Positions 7,645 through 18,318 of a stretch of 64,000 bases of DNA are shown one piece after another. Made by a program: the position numbers and the translations under genes. This DNA is from Mesonia sp. K7 (GTDB taxonomy: Bacteria > Bacteroidota > Bacteroidia > Flavobacteriales > Flavobacteriaceae). Every line of letters starts with the position of its first letter. The first letter of the stretch is position 1. The stretch spans positions 43,758 to 107,757 of the forward strand of contig NZ_QKQV01000010.1 in the NCBI RefSeq assembly GCF_003233725.1, written 5' to 3'. The notes beneath the pieces are model-generated. The model ran no database searches, was not told where the DNA came from, and saw nothing but the letters and a program-made list of their open reading frames with translations.

Positions 7645-7833
7645 TTAGTTAATTTCGTCGGTATCTTTTTTATTTTTAATAATGCCAATTCCAGAAAGAA
7701 AGAAAATAACACCTACAATGGCAACTGCCCAAGGGCTAACCCCAATATTCATATCGCCAAAGATTCCAAAAACGCCCATAACTAAACCAATCATTCCTAC
7801 CACGGTAAGAATTATTCCTAAAATTTTAATCAT
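7645..7833 (-). CDS. Small two-helix membrane protein
   Basis: A 62-residue protein with two hydrophobic segments (residues about 2-24 and 34-52) joined by GDMNIGVSPW and ending in a charged tail KNKKDTDEIN. It probably sits in the inner membrane as a hairpin with both ends inside. I do not recognise a function. It lies 20 bases upstream of the hydrolase gene on the same strand and may be co-transcribed. Confidence 0.7.
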   Translation of the reverse strand: MIKILGIILTVVGMIGLVMGVFGIFGDMNIGVSPWAVAIVGVIFFLSGIGIIKNKKDTDEIN

Positions 7834-7915
7834 TTTAATAAATTTATTAGTTAATTGATTTACTAAGCTATAAAAGATATTTCAAAAACGTAATTAATTA
7901 ACATTTTTTGTTAAG

Positions 7916-8560
7916 CTATTTTAGCCATTTTTTGATGATGCTATCAGCAGTCTTTTCGCCATACCAGCCTTTTACTAAAACTTGGTCGTTGTTTTTATTG
8001 TAGTTAGAAAACCAAGCATTGATGATTTTTCTGATTTCGGGATAATTCAATACAAAGTCTTCAAAATTATCGGCATCAATAATTCTAAGTTTTTTATCTG
8101 CTGGAATTGCGATAATTTTATCATCTTCCTCACCTTCGTCTATAAGCCTTAACACACCAATAGGGATCACTTTGCTAATGCTTCCTGTTTTTTGGTTTTC
8201 TGAAATCACCAAAATATCTAAAGCATCGCCATCGCCGCCTTTATTTTTGTCGGAAAGGGTAGAAGGAATAAACCCGTAATTGCCTGGGTAGGGTAAAAAA
8301 TTGATGGTGCGTTCTTTTCCGTTAAGACTGTCGGGAAAAAATTGATTGGTTTCTGTGTTGTATTCTATTTTTTTGTTGGTTCCTGCAGGAATTTCCACCA
8401 CCATTTGTAAAGTGTCGTTAACGTAGGCAGGTACTTCATAGAAGTTGATTTCTTTTTTGGTTATCGCTTGTTTTTTTTCTTTACAGGAAAAAAAGGAAAT
8501 GATAAAAAAGATGATGAGTATTTTACTTCCAACCAATCCAGAAATGTTTGATTTTTGCAT
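7916..8560 (-). CDS. Inorganic pyrophosphatase (family I) with lipoprotein signal
   Basis: A 214-residue soluble-type family I pyrophosphatase hydrolysing PPi to two phosphates. The active site looks intact: EIPAGTNKKIEYN, FLPYPGNYGFIPST, the Asp cluster GGDGDALDILVI, and DEGEEDDKIIAIP. Unlike the cytosolic housekeeping enzyme it begins with a hydrophobic segment and lipobox (IIFFIISFFSC), so it is probably anchored in the envelope. The start is uncertain: ATG 8560 overlaps the upstream gene by 38 bases, while TTG 8536 gives a shorter, cleaner signal. It is coupled to the lipoprotein gene at 8523-9074. Confidence 0.88.
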   Translation of the reverse strand: MQKSNISGLVGSKILIIFFIISFFSCKEKKQAITKKEINFYEVPAYVNDTLQMVVEIPAGTNKKIEYNTETNQFFPDSLNGKERTINFLPYPGNYGFIPSTLSDKNKGGDGDALDILVISENQKTGSISKVIPIGVLRLIDEGEEDDKIIAIPADKKLRIIDADNFEDFVLNYPEIRKIINAWFSNYNKNNDQVLVKGWYGEKTADSIIKKWLK

Positions 8561-9074
8561 TATCGGGAATTTGTGTAGGTTCTATTGCAATGTCTGTGTT
8601 GTATTTGGCTTCGCCGTCTATAAAAGCTTTGTCGATGGTCACGTAAATGTTTATTTCATCAATAAAAATAACTATTGCATTTAGGGTGTTTTCGATACGT
8701 GAAATTTTATAATTGGTGGTGATGTCTTTAAAAGTGCTGTTGATGTTTAAGCCTTTTTTTGTGTGGTAAACACTGTCTTTTACTTGTATGTTTCCAATCT
8801 CACTGGTGCTGTCAAACTCAATGTGTGGATTTAGAATGAGCTTTTCGTTACCATTATTATTGTAAACCACAATTTGACTGCTTTGTTTGTACAAATAGTC
8901 TGTTTTTTTACGGGCTACAGAATCGGCTGAAAAAATAGAATCCAGCTGAAATACCTTTGCGGTTTTAGTAAGAGGGCCAATTTTATCTGCGGTAATCAAG
9001 TTGCCATCATCTTTTTCGTCATTTTGGCAACTGCAAAGGGATACTATGATAAGTAATAAAAGTATTCTGTTCAT
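8523..9074 (-). CDS. Hypothetical lipoprotein
   Basis: A 183-residue protein with a lipoprotein signal (MNRILLLLIIVSLCSC, Cys 16). The remainder is predicted mainly beta, with Asp, Asn and Ile-rich stretches and no motif known to me. Its 3' end overlaps the start of the pyrophosphatase-like lipoprotein gene, so the two are translationally coupled and may act together in the envelope. Function unknown. Confidence 0.75.
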   Translation of the reverse strand: MNRILLLLIIVSLCSCQNDEKDDGNLITADKIGPLTKTAKVFQLDSIFSADSVARKKTDYLYKQSSQIVVYNNNGNEKLILNPHIEFDSTSEIGNIQVKDSVYHTKKGLNINSTFKDITTNYKISRIENTLNAIVIFIDEINIYVTIDKAFIDGEAKYNTDIAIEPTQIPDNAKIKHFWIGWK

Positions 9075-9148
9075 AATTTTTCTTTAGAAAAAGTAAAAAT
9101 ATAAATACTTCAACAGCCTGTAAAATATATTTTCAAAAATCTATTGTG

Positions 9149-9156
9149 TATCTTTG
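9149..9156 (+). promoter_or_regulatory. -7 element TATCTTTG for queE (leaderless geometry)
   Basis: The element ends only 6 bases before the ATG at 9163. Transcription would start at or next to the start codon. Confidence 0.7.
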
Positions 9157-9162
9157 CCAACT

Positions 9163-9795
9163 ATGGATAAAAAGCTGGTCGAAACTTTAGTAAATCAAGG
9201 TAAAATGTTACCTTTAATGGAGGAATTCTACACCATTCAGGGCGAAGGTTTTCATAAAGGTACAGCAGCCTATTTTATTAGAGTTGGAGGTTGTGATGTG
9301 GGCTGTCATTGGTGTGATGTAAAAGAAAGTTGGGATGCAGAAAAACATCCGCCAACGGTGACGGAAAAAATTGTAGAAAACGCCACAAAATATAGCGATA
9401 CTATTGTGGTTACTGGCGGTGAGCCACTTACGTGGAATATGAGTCCGCTCACAACGATGCTGAAACAAAAAGGTGTGCAAACGCACATTGAGACTTCGGG
9501 TGCTTATGAATTAACTGGTGAATGGGACTGGATTTGCCTCTCGCCAAAAAAACTTAAGTTGCCTACCGAAGAAGTTTATCAAAAAGCCAACGAATTAAAA
9601 GTGATTGTGTACAACAATAACGATTTTAAATTTGCCGAAGAACAAGCCGCAAAAGTTTCTGGCAATTGTGTTTTATACTTACAGCCCGAATGGAGCGTTA
9701 GAGAAAAAGTGATTCCTAAAATTGTGGATTATGTGATGCGAAACCCGAAATGGAAAGTATCCTTGCAGACCCATAAATATTTAAATATTCCGTAA
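9163..9795 (+). CDS. queE: 7-carboxy-7-deazaguanine synthase QueE
   Basis: A 210-residue radical SAM enzyme that converts 6-carboxytetrahydropterin to 7-carboxy-7-deazaguanine on the route to queuosine. The [4Fe-4S] cysteines are C44, C48 and C51 in GGCDVGCHWCD (CxxxCxxC). The SAM-binding TGGEPLTW and the substrate-contact region FYTIQGEGFHKGTAAYF near residue 25 are also visible. I set the start at ATG 9163 (MDKKLVETL). An upstream in-frame TTG at 9154 lies inside the promoter element and can be excluded. No other queuosine genes are nearby. Confidence 0.96.
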   Translation: MDKKLVETLVNQGKMLPLMEEFYTIQGEGFHKGTAAYFIRVGGCDVGCHWCDVKESWDAEKHPPTVTEKIVENATKYSDTIVVTGGEPLTWNMSPLTTMLKQKGVQTHIETSGAYELTGEWDWICLSPKKLKLPTEEVYQKANELKVIVYNNNDFKFAEEQAAKVSGNCVLYLQPEWSVREKVIPKIVDYVMRNPKWKVSLQTHKYLNIP

Positions 9796-9893
9796 AAAGT
9801 GGTTTTGTTGGAAAAACACATTTTTATCATCAAATTGTTAATAACTTTAAAGACCAATTGGTATAAGGGTTTTCATTAAAAAACACCTTTTTC

Positions 9894-9901
9894 TATATTT
9901 G
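9894..9901 (+). promoter_or_regulatory. -7 element TATATTTG for gyrB
   Basis: Exact TAnnTTTG match 28 bases before the gyrB ATG. Confidence 0.65.
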
Positions 9902-9920
9902 TTTTTGGTATAAAAATTAG

Positions 9921-11867
<1,947 letters not shown>

Positions 11868-11896
11868 AAAATGAAAAACTAACCACTTTATTAATC

Positions 11897-11930
11897 GCCC
11901 TCATTTTGATGAATGGGGGCATTTTTATTT
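11897..11930 (+). terminator. Intrinsic terminator after gyrB
   Basis: Stem GCCCTCATT/AATGGGGGC (one T-G pair), loop TTGATG, followed by ATTTTTATTT. It ends 8 bases before the next start codon, so the following gene must start transcription within or near it, or depend on read-through. Confidence 0.65.
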
Positions 11931-11938
11931 CAATTAAA

Positions 11939-12931
11939 ATGAAAAAACTACTATTTACTCTTGTACTAATTTCCACATTTGCCCAAGCACAAAACGAGTT
12001 AACAACTTTTATTGAGGAAACCTATGCAGATGCTCAAAAATTTGGAAAAGCTTATATCGATCCTGCGGTTATTGGTGTGATGTATAATGTAAATAGCGGT
12101 TGGTATCATTCCGCGAAAGCAAAAGATTTTTTAGAATTTGACATCGCCATTACTGGTAATGTGACTTTGATCAAACGTGATCGAGCGACTTTCAATATGA
12201 ATGTAAACGACTACAACAACATTAGATTTTCTGATGGAAGCACCCAAAAGCAGGTAGCGACTATTTTCGGAATTAATAATCCAGATGTTGTGGTCTTATT
12301 GGATTACGATGGTGAAACCACAGAAATACAACTTCCGCAGGGAATTGAAGACGAAAGTGTGAACAACGCGCCGAATATGATGTTACAAGGTTCTGTGGGG
12401 GTTTTTAAAGCTACGGAATTGAAATTGCGATTTTCACCAAAAATAAAATTTGATAATGTAACGAAAGAACTTTATGGGTTTGGGTTGCAGCACGAAGTGA
12501 CACGCTGGTTTGATACAGAAAACTTTCCTTTGGATGTTTCTGCTTTAATTGGTTTTACGAATGTAAAAGGGTTTTATGAAGCGGGAATCAGCGACGAAAG
12601 TCAATTAGAACAAGGGCTGGATATCGATATGCAAACATGGAATTTTGCGGCCATCACTTCTACCAAATGGGAAAAATTTAATCTTTATGGCGGGGTTTCT
12701 TACCTAACAGCAACTTCAGAGAACAAGTTTAGGGGGTTGTATGATGTGTTGGGTAATAATGAGTTAATACAGGAATTGCTTAACGAATTTACCGTAGAAA
12801 ACAAATCGAATGGGATAAGCGGTACACTTGGGGTTAGTTACGAAGCGTTGAAAAACTTGAAAATAAATGTAGGAGGTTACCTGCAGGAGTTTCCAAATTT
12901 TGAGGTGATTGTCACCTATCGAATAAAATAA
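11939..12931 (+). CDS. DUF6588 family exported protein, copy 1
   Basis: A 330-residue protein with a signal peptide (MKKLLFTLVLISTFAQAQ). The mature part shows alternating beta pattern and aromatic girdle residues typical of outer-membrane or periplasmic beta proteins, ending in VTYRIK. The motif SGWYHSAKAKDFLEFDIAITGN near residue 55 is shared with the next gene, and both belong to the flavobacterial DUF6588 family as I recall it. Function unknown. The start at 11939 begins the signal peptide; an upstream ATG would add residues translated from the gyrB terminator. Confidence 0.85.
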   Translation: MKKLLFTLVLISTFAQAQNELTTFIEETYADAQKFGKAYIDPAVIGVMYNVNSGWYHSAKAKDFLEFDIAITGNVTLIKRDRATFNMNVNDYNNIRFSDGSTQKQVATIFGINNPDVVVLLDYDGETTEIQLPQGIEDESVNNAPNMMLQGSVGVFKATELKLRFSPKIKFDNVTKELYGFGLQHEVTRWFDTENFPLDVSALIGFTNVKGFYEAGISDESQLEQGLDIDMQTWNFAAITSTKWEKFNLYGGVSYLTATSENKFRGLYDVLGNNELIQELLNEFTVENKSNGISGTLGVSYEALKNLKINVGGYLQEFPNFEVIVTYRIK

Positions 12932-12972
12932 TTCCTATCTTTAGCTAACCAAAAAATCTAAATCTTAAAAAC

Positions 12973-13986
12973 ATGAAAAAGCTAATATCTATTATCTTAT
13001 TGCTTGCTGTTGGAGTAATACAGGCGCAGAACAACATAGGTCAGTTATTAAACTCAGGTATAGAAGATGCAAAAACATTTACAGAAGATTATCTAATGCC
13101 TGCTACAGATGGTGTGGTAAATGCATTGAGTAATGGTTGGTACAATACCGCAGAAGGTAAAAGCTGGGGTAAATTCGAAATTAGCATTATTGGTAACGCT
13201 TCGTTTATTCAGGATGAGAATAAATCGTTTACTTTAAATGTTGATGATTATGAAAACTTGAGATTTCAAAATCCAAGTCAAACAATGGGTACAGTAGCTA
13301 CTGTATTTGGAGAAAATAACCCAGATGTAGTGATGGTAGTAGAATACCAAGATGAATTTGGAATGACACAAGAGCTTGATATTACCCTGCCCCAAGGTTT
13401 GGGAACTGCAGGGGTAGATATTATCCCTTCTGCCTATCTGCAGGCAAGTGTAGGTGTTTTACCAGGTACCGAGATTAAAGGTCGTTTTATTCCAAAAGTA
13501 GATGTAGATCAAGGTTATGGTCAACTTTATGGGGCGGCAATTCAACACGAAGTGACCAATTGGCTTCCCCTGGCAGAAAATTTTCCAATACATATTTCTG
13601 CTTTGGTAGGTTATACCAATCTTCAAGGTGGTTATGATCTAGATGAAGCGAGTGATATAGAAGGCGAAAACCAACGAGTAGAAACAGAGGTCGATTCTTG
13701 GTTATTTACGGCCATTCTTTCTACCAAATTGCCTGTCATCAATTTTTATGGAGGTTTAGGTTACTATACAGGAAAATCAACTACAGATTTATTGGGAACC
13801 TACGAAATACAAACAGGTTTGGTTAGTACAGCTACAGTTACCGATCCTTTTAGTGTTACCCAAGAAGCAAGCGGAATGAAAGCAACCATAGGTGCCAAAC
13901 TAAAATTGGCTTTTTTTAGGCTTCATGCAGATTATAGCTTTCAGCAATACAATAACTTCTCCGTTGGTCTTAACTTCGGGATATAA
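12973..13986 (+). CDS. DUF6588 family exported protein, copy 2
   Basis: A 337-residue paralogue of the preceding gene with signal peptide MKKLISIILLLAVGVIQAQ. Shared landmarks are NGWYNTAEGKSWGKFEISII, then VDDYENLRF, GENNPDVVMV, the HEVTNW segment and SALVGYTNLQGGYD, all in the same order as copy 1. Identity looks moderate, so the duplication is old. It is 41 bases downstream of copy 1, with a near-consensus element TATCTTTA at 12936 that may or may not be a promoter. A beta-barrel or periplasmic role is plausible but unproven. Confidence 0.85.
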   Translation: MKKLISIILLLAVGVIQAQNNIGQLLNSGIEDAKTFTEDYLMPATDGVVNALSNGWYNTAEGKSWGKFEISIIGNASFIQDENKSFTLNVDDYENLRFQNPSQTMGTVATVFGENNPDVVMVVEYQDEFGMTQELDITLPQGLGTAGVDIIPSAYLQASVGVLPGTEIKGRFIPKVDVDQGYGQLYGAAIQHEVTNWLPLAENFPIHISALVGYTNLQGGYDLDEASDIEGENQRVETEVDSWLFTAILSTKLPVINFYGGLGYYTGKSTTDLLGTYEIQTGLVSTATVTDPFSVTQEASGMKATIGAKLKLAFFRLHADYSFQQYNNFSVGLNFGI

Positions 13987-14034
13987 AATTCTTAGGCTAT
14001 AAGAAATTCAAAAAAAAAAGTAAAATGTTTTTCG

Positions 14035-14042
14035 TACTTTTG
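14035..14042 (+). promoter_or_regulatory. -7 element TACTTTTG for mdh
   Basis: Exact TAnnTTTG match, 36 bases before the mdh ATG. Confidence 0.6.
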
Positions 14043-14078
14043 CAACCTAATTTATTAATCTTAAAAAACTTAAAATAA

Positions 14079-15005
14079 ATGAAAGTTACAGTTGTAGGTG
14101 CAGGAGCCGTCGGTGCAAGTTGTGCCGAATATATTGCTATTAAGAATTTTGCTTCAGAAGTGGTTTTGGTAGATATCAAACAGGATTTTGCCGAAGGTAA
14201 AGCGATGGATTTGATGCAAACCGCTTCCTTAAATGGTTTTGACACCAAAATAACAGGAAGTACCAACGATTATTCAAAAACTGCCAATAGTGATATTGCT
14301 GTAATTACAAGTGGAATTCCCAGAAAACCAGGGATGACGCGTGAGGAACTTATCGGAATTAATGCCGGTATCGTAAAAGAGGTTTCTTCAAACATTATCA
14401 AACATTCACCAAATGTGATTATCATTGTGGTAAGTAACCCAATGGATACCATGACTTATTTGGTTCACAAATCTACAGGTTTGCCAAAAAATAGAATCAT
14501 CGGAATGGGTGGAGCTTTAGATAGCGCGCGTTTCAAATACCGTCTAGCGGAAGCTTTAGAAGCACCAATTTCTGATGTCGACGGAATGGTAATTGGTGGT
14601 CACAGTGATGTCGGAATGGTGCCATTAACAAGATTGGCGACAAGAAACAGCGTTCCTGTTTCAGAATTTATATCAGAAGAAAGGTTAAATCAAGTTTTGG
14701 AAGACACCAAAGTTGGTGGAGCAACCTTGACTAAAATGTTAGGAACTTCGGCATGGTATGCTCCAGGAGCAGCAGTTTCTGGCTTGGTTCAGGCAATTGC
14801 TTGTGATCAAAAGAAAATTTTCCCGTGTTCGGTTTTATTGGAAGGAGAATACGATTTGAATGATATTTGTATCGGAGCTCCAGTAGTTTTAGGTAGAAAT
14901 GGTATCGAGAAAATTGTAGAAATTAAGCTTTCTAATGACGAAAAAGAACAACTTCAAACGAGTGCTGAAGGTGTAAGAAAAACCAACGGACTTCTAGAAG
15001 TATAG
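14079..15005 (+). CDS. mdh: Malate dehydrogenase (LDH-like type)
   Basis: A 308-residue NAD-dependent malate dehydrogenase of the TCA cycle. The dinucleotide fold GAGAVGASCAEY is followed by an acidic residue at the end of beta-2 (VVLVDIK), which favours NAD. SGIPRKPGMTREEL forms the substrate loop with catalytic Arg. VVSNPMDTMTYL and GMGGALDSARFKYRLAEAL carry further substrate contacts, and the active-site His lies in IGGHSDVGMVPL. It is monocistronic, with its own promoter and terminator. Confidence 0.97.
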   Translation: MKVTVVGAGAVGASCAEYIAIKNFASEVVLVDIKQDFAEGKAMDLMQTASLNGFDTKITGSTNDYSKTANSDIAVITSGIPRKPGMTREELIGINAGIVKEVSSNIIKHSPNVIIIVVSNPMDTMTYLVHKSTGLPKNRIIGMGGALDSARFKYRLAEALEAPISDVDGMVIGGHSDVGMVPLTRLATRNSVPVSEFISEERLNQVLEDTKVGGATLTKMLGTSAWYAPGAAVSGLVQAIACDQKKIFPCSVLLEGEYDLNDICIGAPVVLGRNGIEKIVEIKLSNDEKEQLQTSAEGVRKTNGLLEV

Positions 15006-15031
15006 TTAAAAAATAGATGAAATATTCAAAG

Positions 15032-15060
15032 GCCTGCATTGTAAAAAATGTGGGCTTTTA
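15032..15060 (+). terminator. Intrinsic terminator after mdh
   Basis: GCCTGCATT pairs with AATGTGGGC through two G-U pairs, loop GTAAAA, then TTTTATTTTATT. Confidence 0.7.
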
Positions 15061-15111
15061 TTTTATTAAATATATCTTAAAAAAAATATTGGCATTTCAT
15101 ATTTGAAAGCC

Positions 15112-15119
15112 TATATTTG
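15112..15119 (+). promoter_or_regulatory. -7 element TATATTTG for secDF
   Basis: Exact TAnnTTTG match, 40 bases before the secDF ATG. Confidence 0.65.
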
Positions 15120-15159
15120 TCCGTTTTTAATTAAAGAATCAAATTAATTTTAATTTACA

Positions 15160-18100
15160 ATGCAAAATAAAGGAGTTATAAAGCTGTTTGCAATTTTGTT
15201 TGGGTTGGTAAGTATTTACCAATTGTCATTTACTTTTATGACCAACAAAGTTGAAAATGAGGCAGAAGAGTTTGCCATTCAGAAAATAAGCAGCGATGTA
15301 GAAGACTATTCAAAACTTCGTGAGGCAGAAGAGAGCAGGTATTTAGACTCGATAGGGAACGAGAACATCATTGCGGGCGTGACCTATAACACTGCTAAAG
15401 AAAAAGAACTCAACAAAGGTCTCGATTTAAAAGGAGGTATCAACGTGATTCTTCAGATTTCTGTAAAAGATATTTTGATAGAATTGGCAAATAAAAGTAC
15501 TGATCCTGCTTTTAATCAAGCTTTAGCCAAAGCAGACGAAATGCAAGCTTCTAGCCAAGATGCTTATATCGATTTATTTTTTGATGCTTTCGATGATATT
15601 CCTAATGCAAAATTGGCTTCTCCTGATATTTACTTTAATAGAAGTTTACAAGATGAGGTTGAATCATCTGAAATGAGTAATGATGAGGTAAAACCTATCA
15701 TTAGAAGAAAAGTCAATGAAAGTATTGTTTCTGCTTTTGAAGTTTTAAGAAAGCGTATTGATAAATTTGGGGTTACTCAGCCTAACATCCAACGTTTGGG
15801 TGAGTCGGGTAGAATCTTGGTAGAATTGCCAGGAGCAAAGGATATCGAACGTGTAAAAGGACTTTTACAAAGTACAGCTCAATTAGAGTTTTGGCATGTT
15901 TTCAGAGGTCAAGAGTTGGGAGGTTTCTTAGTTCAAGCCGATGCTAAAATAAAAGAATTACAAGCGCCTGTAAAAGAAGAGGTGCAAGATACGGTTGCTC
16001 AAGACTCAACAGCGGTAGATCAGGAAGCAGACATCGAAGATTTAATTGCGGAAGCAGATGATTCTAGTGAAGAAGCAACTGGAGGAGAAGAAAGTCCGCT
16101 TTTAAGTTTAGTGCAAGGAGCTGGTTACCAAGGTGGGCCAGTAATTGCTACCTTTAAGTTGGCCGATACGGCTAAAGTAGGGAATTACTTAAGAATGCCG
16201 CAAGTTCGCTCATTGCTTTCAGCAGAACAGCGTTATGCAAAATTTGTTTGGGGTAAAGCTACCGACGACGAAATGGTAGATTTATATGCTCTAAAAGCCA
16301 ATAAACAAAACGAACCAGATTTAAGCGGAAGCGTAATTACAAATGCAGTTCAAACTTATGATCAGATGAGTAGAGTTGCGGTTTCTATGGAAATGAACGG
16401 AAAAGGAGCGAAGAAGTGGGAAGAAATGACGACGCAAGCTTATAACGATCGTACTCAAATAGCTATTGTTTTAGACGACGTGGTCTATTCTGCTCCTGGT
16501 ATTTCAAGTGGGCCAATTTCTGGAGGAAGAAGTGAGATTACCGGAGATTTTACGGTTAACGAAGGCCAGGATTTAGCAAACGTATTAAGAGCAGGTAAAT
16601 TACCAGCTTCCGCAGATATTGTGCAAAGTGAAGTTGTTGGGCCATCTCTAGGTCAAGAAGCAATCGATAGCGGGATTATGTCTTTTGTCATTGCTTTAGC
16701 ATTTGTATTGGTGTGGATGATTTTATATTATGGGAGAGCAGGTTTTTATGCTGATATCGCTCTTGCGGTAAACATTCTTTTCATTTTTGGTATTTTAGCA
16801 GGAATAGGAGCTGTGCTTACCTTACCAGGTATCGCCGGTATCGTTTTAACGATTGGTATGTCGGTAGATGCGAACGTTCTTATTTTCGAAAGGATTCGTG
16901 AAGAGTTATATAAAGGAAAATCGCAAGTTGATGCGATAAAAGACGGTTTCAATAATGCGTTATCTTCTATTTTAGATGCAAACATTACCACTGGTCTTAC
17001 GGGTATTATCTTATTGGTTTTCGGAACAGGACCTATCAAAGGTTTTGCAACTACTTTATTGATCGGTATTTGTACATCATTATTTACTGCTATTTTCATC
17101 ACGCGTCTATTTATCGATCGTTATGGTAAAAACGGTAAAGAATTGCCATTTGCAACAGGATTTAGTAAAAACTTGTTTAAAAATGTGAACATCGATTTTA
17201 TCGGAAAAAGAAAAGTTGCTTATATGATTTCCGCTATAGCGATTGTAGCTTCTTTAGGTTTCTTGTTTACTTCAGGATTAAATCAAGGAGTTGATTTTGT
17301 TGGAGGTAGAACCTATACAGTTAGATTTGATAAAGATGTAAATGCTACAGATGTTCAGGCTAATTTAGCGCAAGCTTTTGGTAGTGCTGAAGCGAAAACT
17401 TTTGGAGCCGATAACCAGTTGAAAATTACAACCAAGTATAAAGTAAACGAAGAAGGTGAAGAAGTAGATAGAGAAATCACTCAAAAACTTTTTACATCGC
17501 TACAAAGCGAATTGCCACAAGGAATGACTTACGATGATTTTATGATATCTGACGAAAACAGTAAAGTGGGTATCATGTCTTCGATGAAAGTTGGGCCGAC
17601 AATTGCAGATGATATCAAGAAAGCATCGGTTTGGGCGGTTCTTGGCTCGTTAATTGTCGTTTTCTTGTATATCTTATTCAGGTTTAGAAGATGGCAGTTT
17701 AGTTTAGGTGCCGTTGCGGCGGTTTTCCACGATGTACTCATCATTTTAGGAGTCTTTTCTATCTTCAAAAATATTATGCCATTTAATATGGAAATAGACC
17801 AAGCATTTATCGCAGCGATTCTTACTGTAGTAGGTTACTCGCTTAACGATACGGTGGTTGTTTTTGATAGAATCAGAGAATACTTCAACGAGTACGAAAA
17901 ATGGCCGTTTAAGAAAACTATTAATGCAGCTTTAAATAGTACCATCAGTAGGACGGTAAATACATCGTTAACCACTTTAATTGTATTGTTGGCTATCTTT
18001 ACTTTTGGAGGAGAAGGCATCAGAGGGTTTATGTTTGCTTTGATTATTGGAGTCTTGGTTGGTACCTATTCTTCATTGTTTATCGCAACACCAATTATGT

Positions 18101-18186
18101 ATGATACAGCTAAAAATAAGAGTGAAGACTTATTAAAGAAAAAAGAAGAAGTGATTGAAGAAGAAAACAATGAAGCGCTAGCTTAA
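15160..18186 (+). CDS. secDF: Protein translocase SecDF fusion
   Basis: A 1008-residue fusion of SecD and SecF, the proton-driven accessory of the SecYEG translocon in the inner membrane. The SecD half (to about residue 680) has the D1 motif DLKGGINVIL, the periplasmic P1 domain, and the membrane motif GMSVDANVLIFERIREEL. The SecF half begins with NVDFIGKRK-like sequence, has GVDFVGGRTYTVRF, and GYSLNDTVVVFDRIREYF. An acidic, low-complexity insertion lies near residues 270-310 (EEVQDTVAQDS and Asp/Glu runs). Fusion is normal in Bacteroidota. Monocistronic, with a strong terminator after it. Confidence 0.97.
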   Translation: MQNKGVIKLFAILFGLVSIYQLSFTFMTNKVENEAEEFAIQKISSDVEDYSKLREAEESRYLDSIGNENIIAGVTYNTAKEKELNKGLDLKGGINVILQISVKDILIELANKSTDPAFNQALAKADEMQASSQDAYIDLFFDAFDDIPNAKLASPDIYFNRSLQDEVESSEMSNDEVKPIIRRKVNESIVSAFEVLRKRIDKFGVTQPNIQRLGESGRILVELPGAKDIERVKGLLQSTAQLEFWHVFRGQELGGFLVQADAKIKELQAPVKEEVQDTVAQDSTAVDQEADIEDLIAEADDSSEEATGGEESPLLSLVQGAGYQGGPVIATFKLADTAKVGNYLRMPQVRSLLSAEQRYAKFVWGKATDDEMVDLYALKANKQNEPDLSGSVITNAVQTYDQMSRVAVSMEMNGKGAKKWEEMTTQAYNDRTQIAIVLDDVVYSAPGISSGPISGGRSEITGDFTVNEGQDLANVLRAGKLPASADIVQSEVVGPSLGQEAIDSGIMSFVIALAFVLVWMILYYGRAGFYADIALAVNILFIFGILAGIGAVLTLPGIAGIVLTIGMSVDANVLIFERIREELYKGKSQVDAIKDGFNNALSSILDANITTGLTGIILLVFGTGPIKGFATTLLIGICTSLFTAIFITRLFIDRYGKNGKELPFATGFSKNLFKNVNIDFIGKRKVAYMISAIAIVASLGFLFTSGLNQGVDFVGGRTYTVRFDKDVNATDVQANLAQAFGSAEAKTFGADNQLKITTKYKVNEEGEEVDREITQKLFTSLQSELPQGMTYDDFMISDENSKVGIMSSMKVGPTIADDIKKASVWAVLGSLIVVFLYILFRFRRWQFSLGAVAAVFHDVLIILGVFSIFKNIMPFNMEIDQAFIAAILTVVGYSLNDTVVVFDRIREYFNEYEKWPFKKTINAALNSTISRTVNTSLTTLIVLLAIFTFGGEGIRGFMFALIIGVLVGTYSSLFIATPIMYDTAKNKSEDLLKKKEEVIEEENNEALA

Positions 18187-18213
18187 GTCCTCACTTCATA
18201 AAGAAATAAAAAA

Positions 18214-18240
18214 GCCACCAATTTTTTGGTGGCTTTTTTT
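18214..18240 (+). terminator. Intrinsic terminator after secDF
   Basis: Perfect 8-bp stem GCCACCAA/TTGGTGGC, loop TTTT, then seven T. Confidence 0.9.
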
Positions 18241-18318
18241 ATGTGTAAATTTTAGTTTGATAATTAAATTTATTTTAATATATTTATGATATCAAATTAA
18301 TATCAAAAAATTTACATT

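Noticed and set aside
9154..9162. TTG start for queE, nine bases upstream of ATG 9163
   Set aside because: The codon lies inside the TATCTTTG promoter element, so it would not be transcribed.
12936..12943. TATCTTTA as a promoter for the second DUF6588 gene
   Set aside because: One mismatch at the most conserved G and no -33 element seen; too weak to list as a feature.
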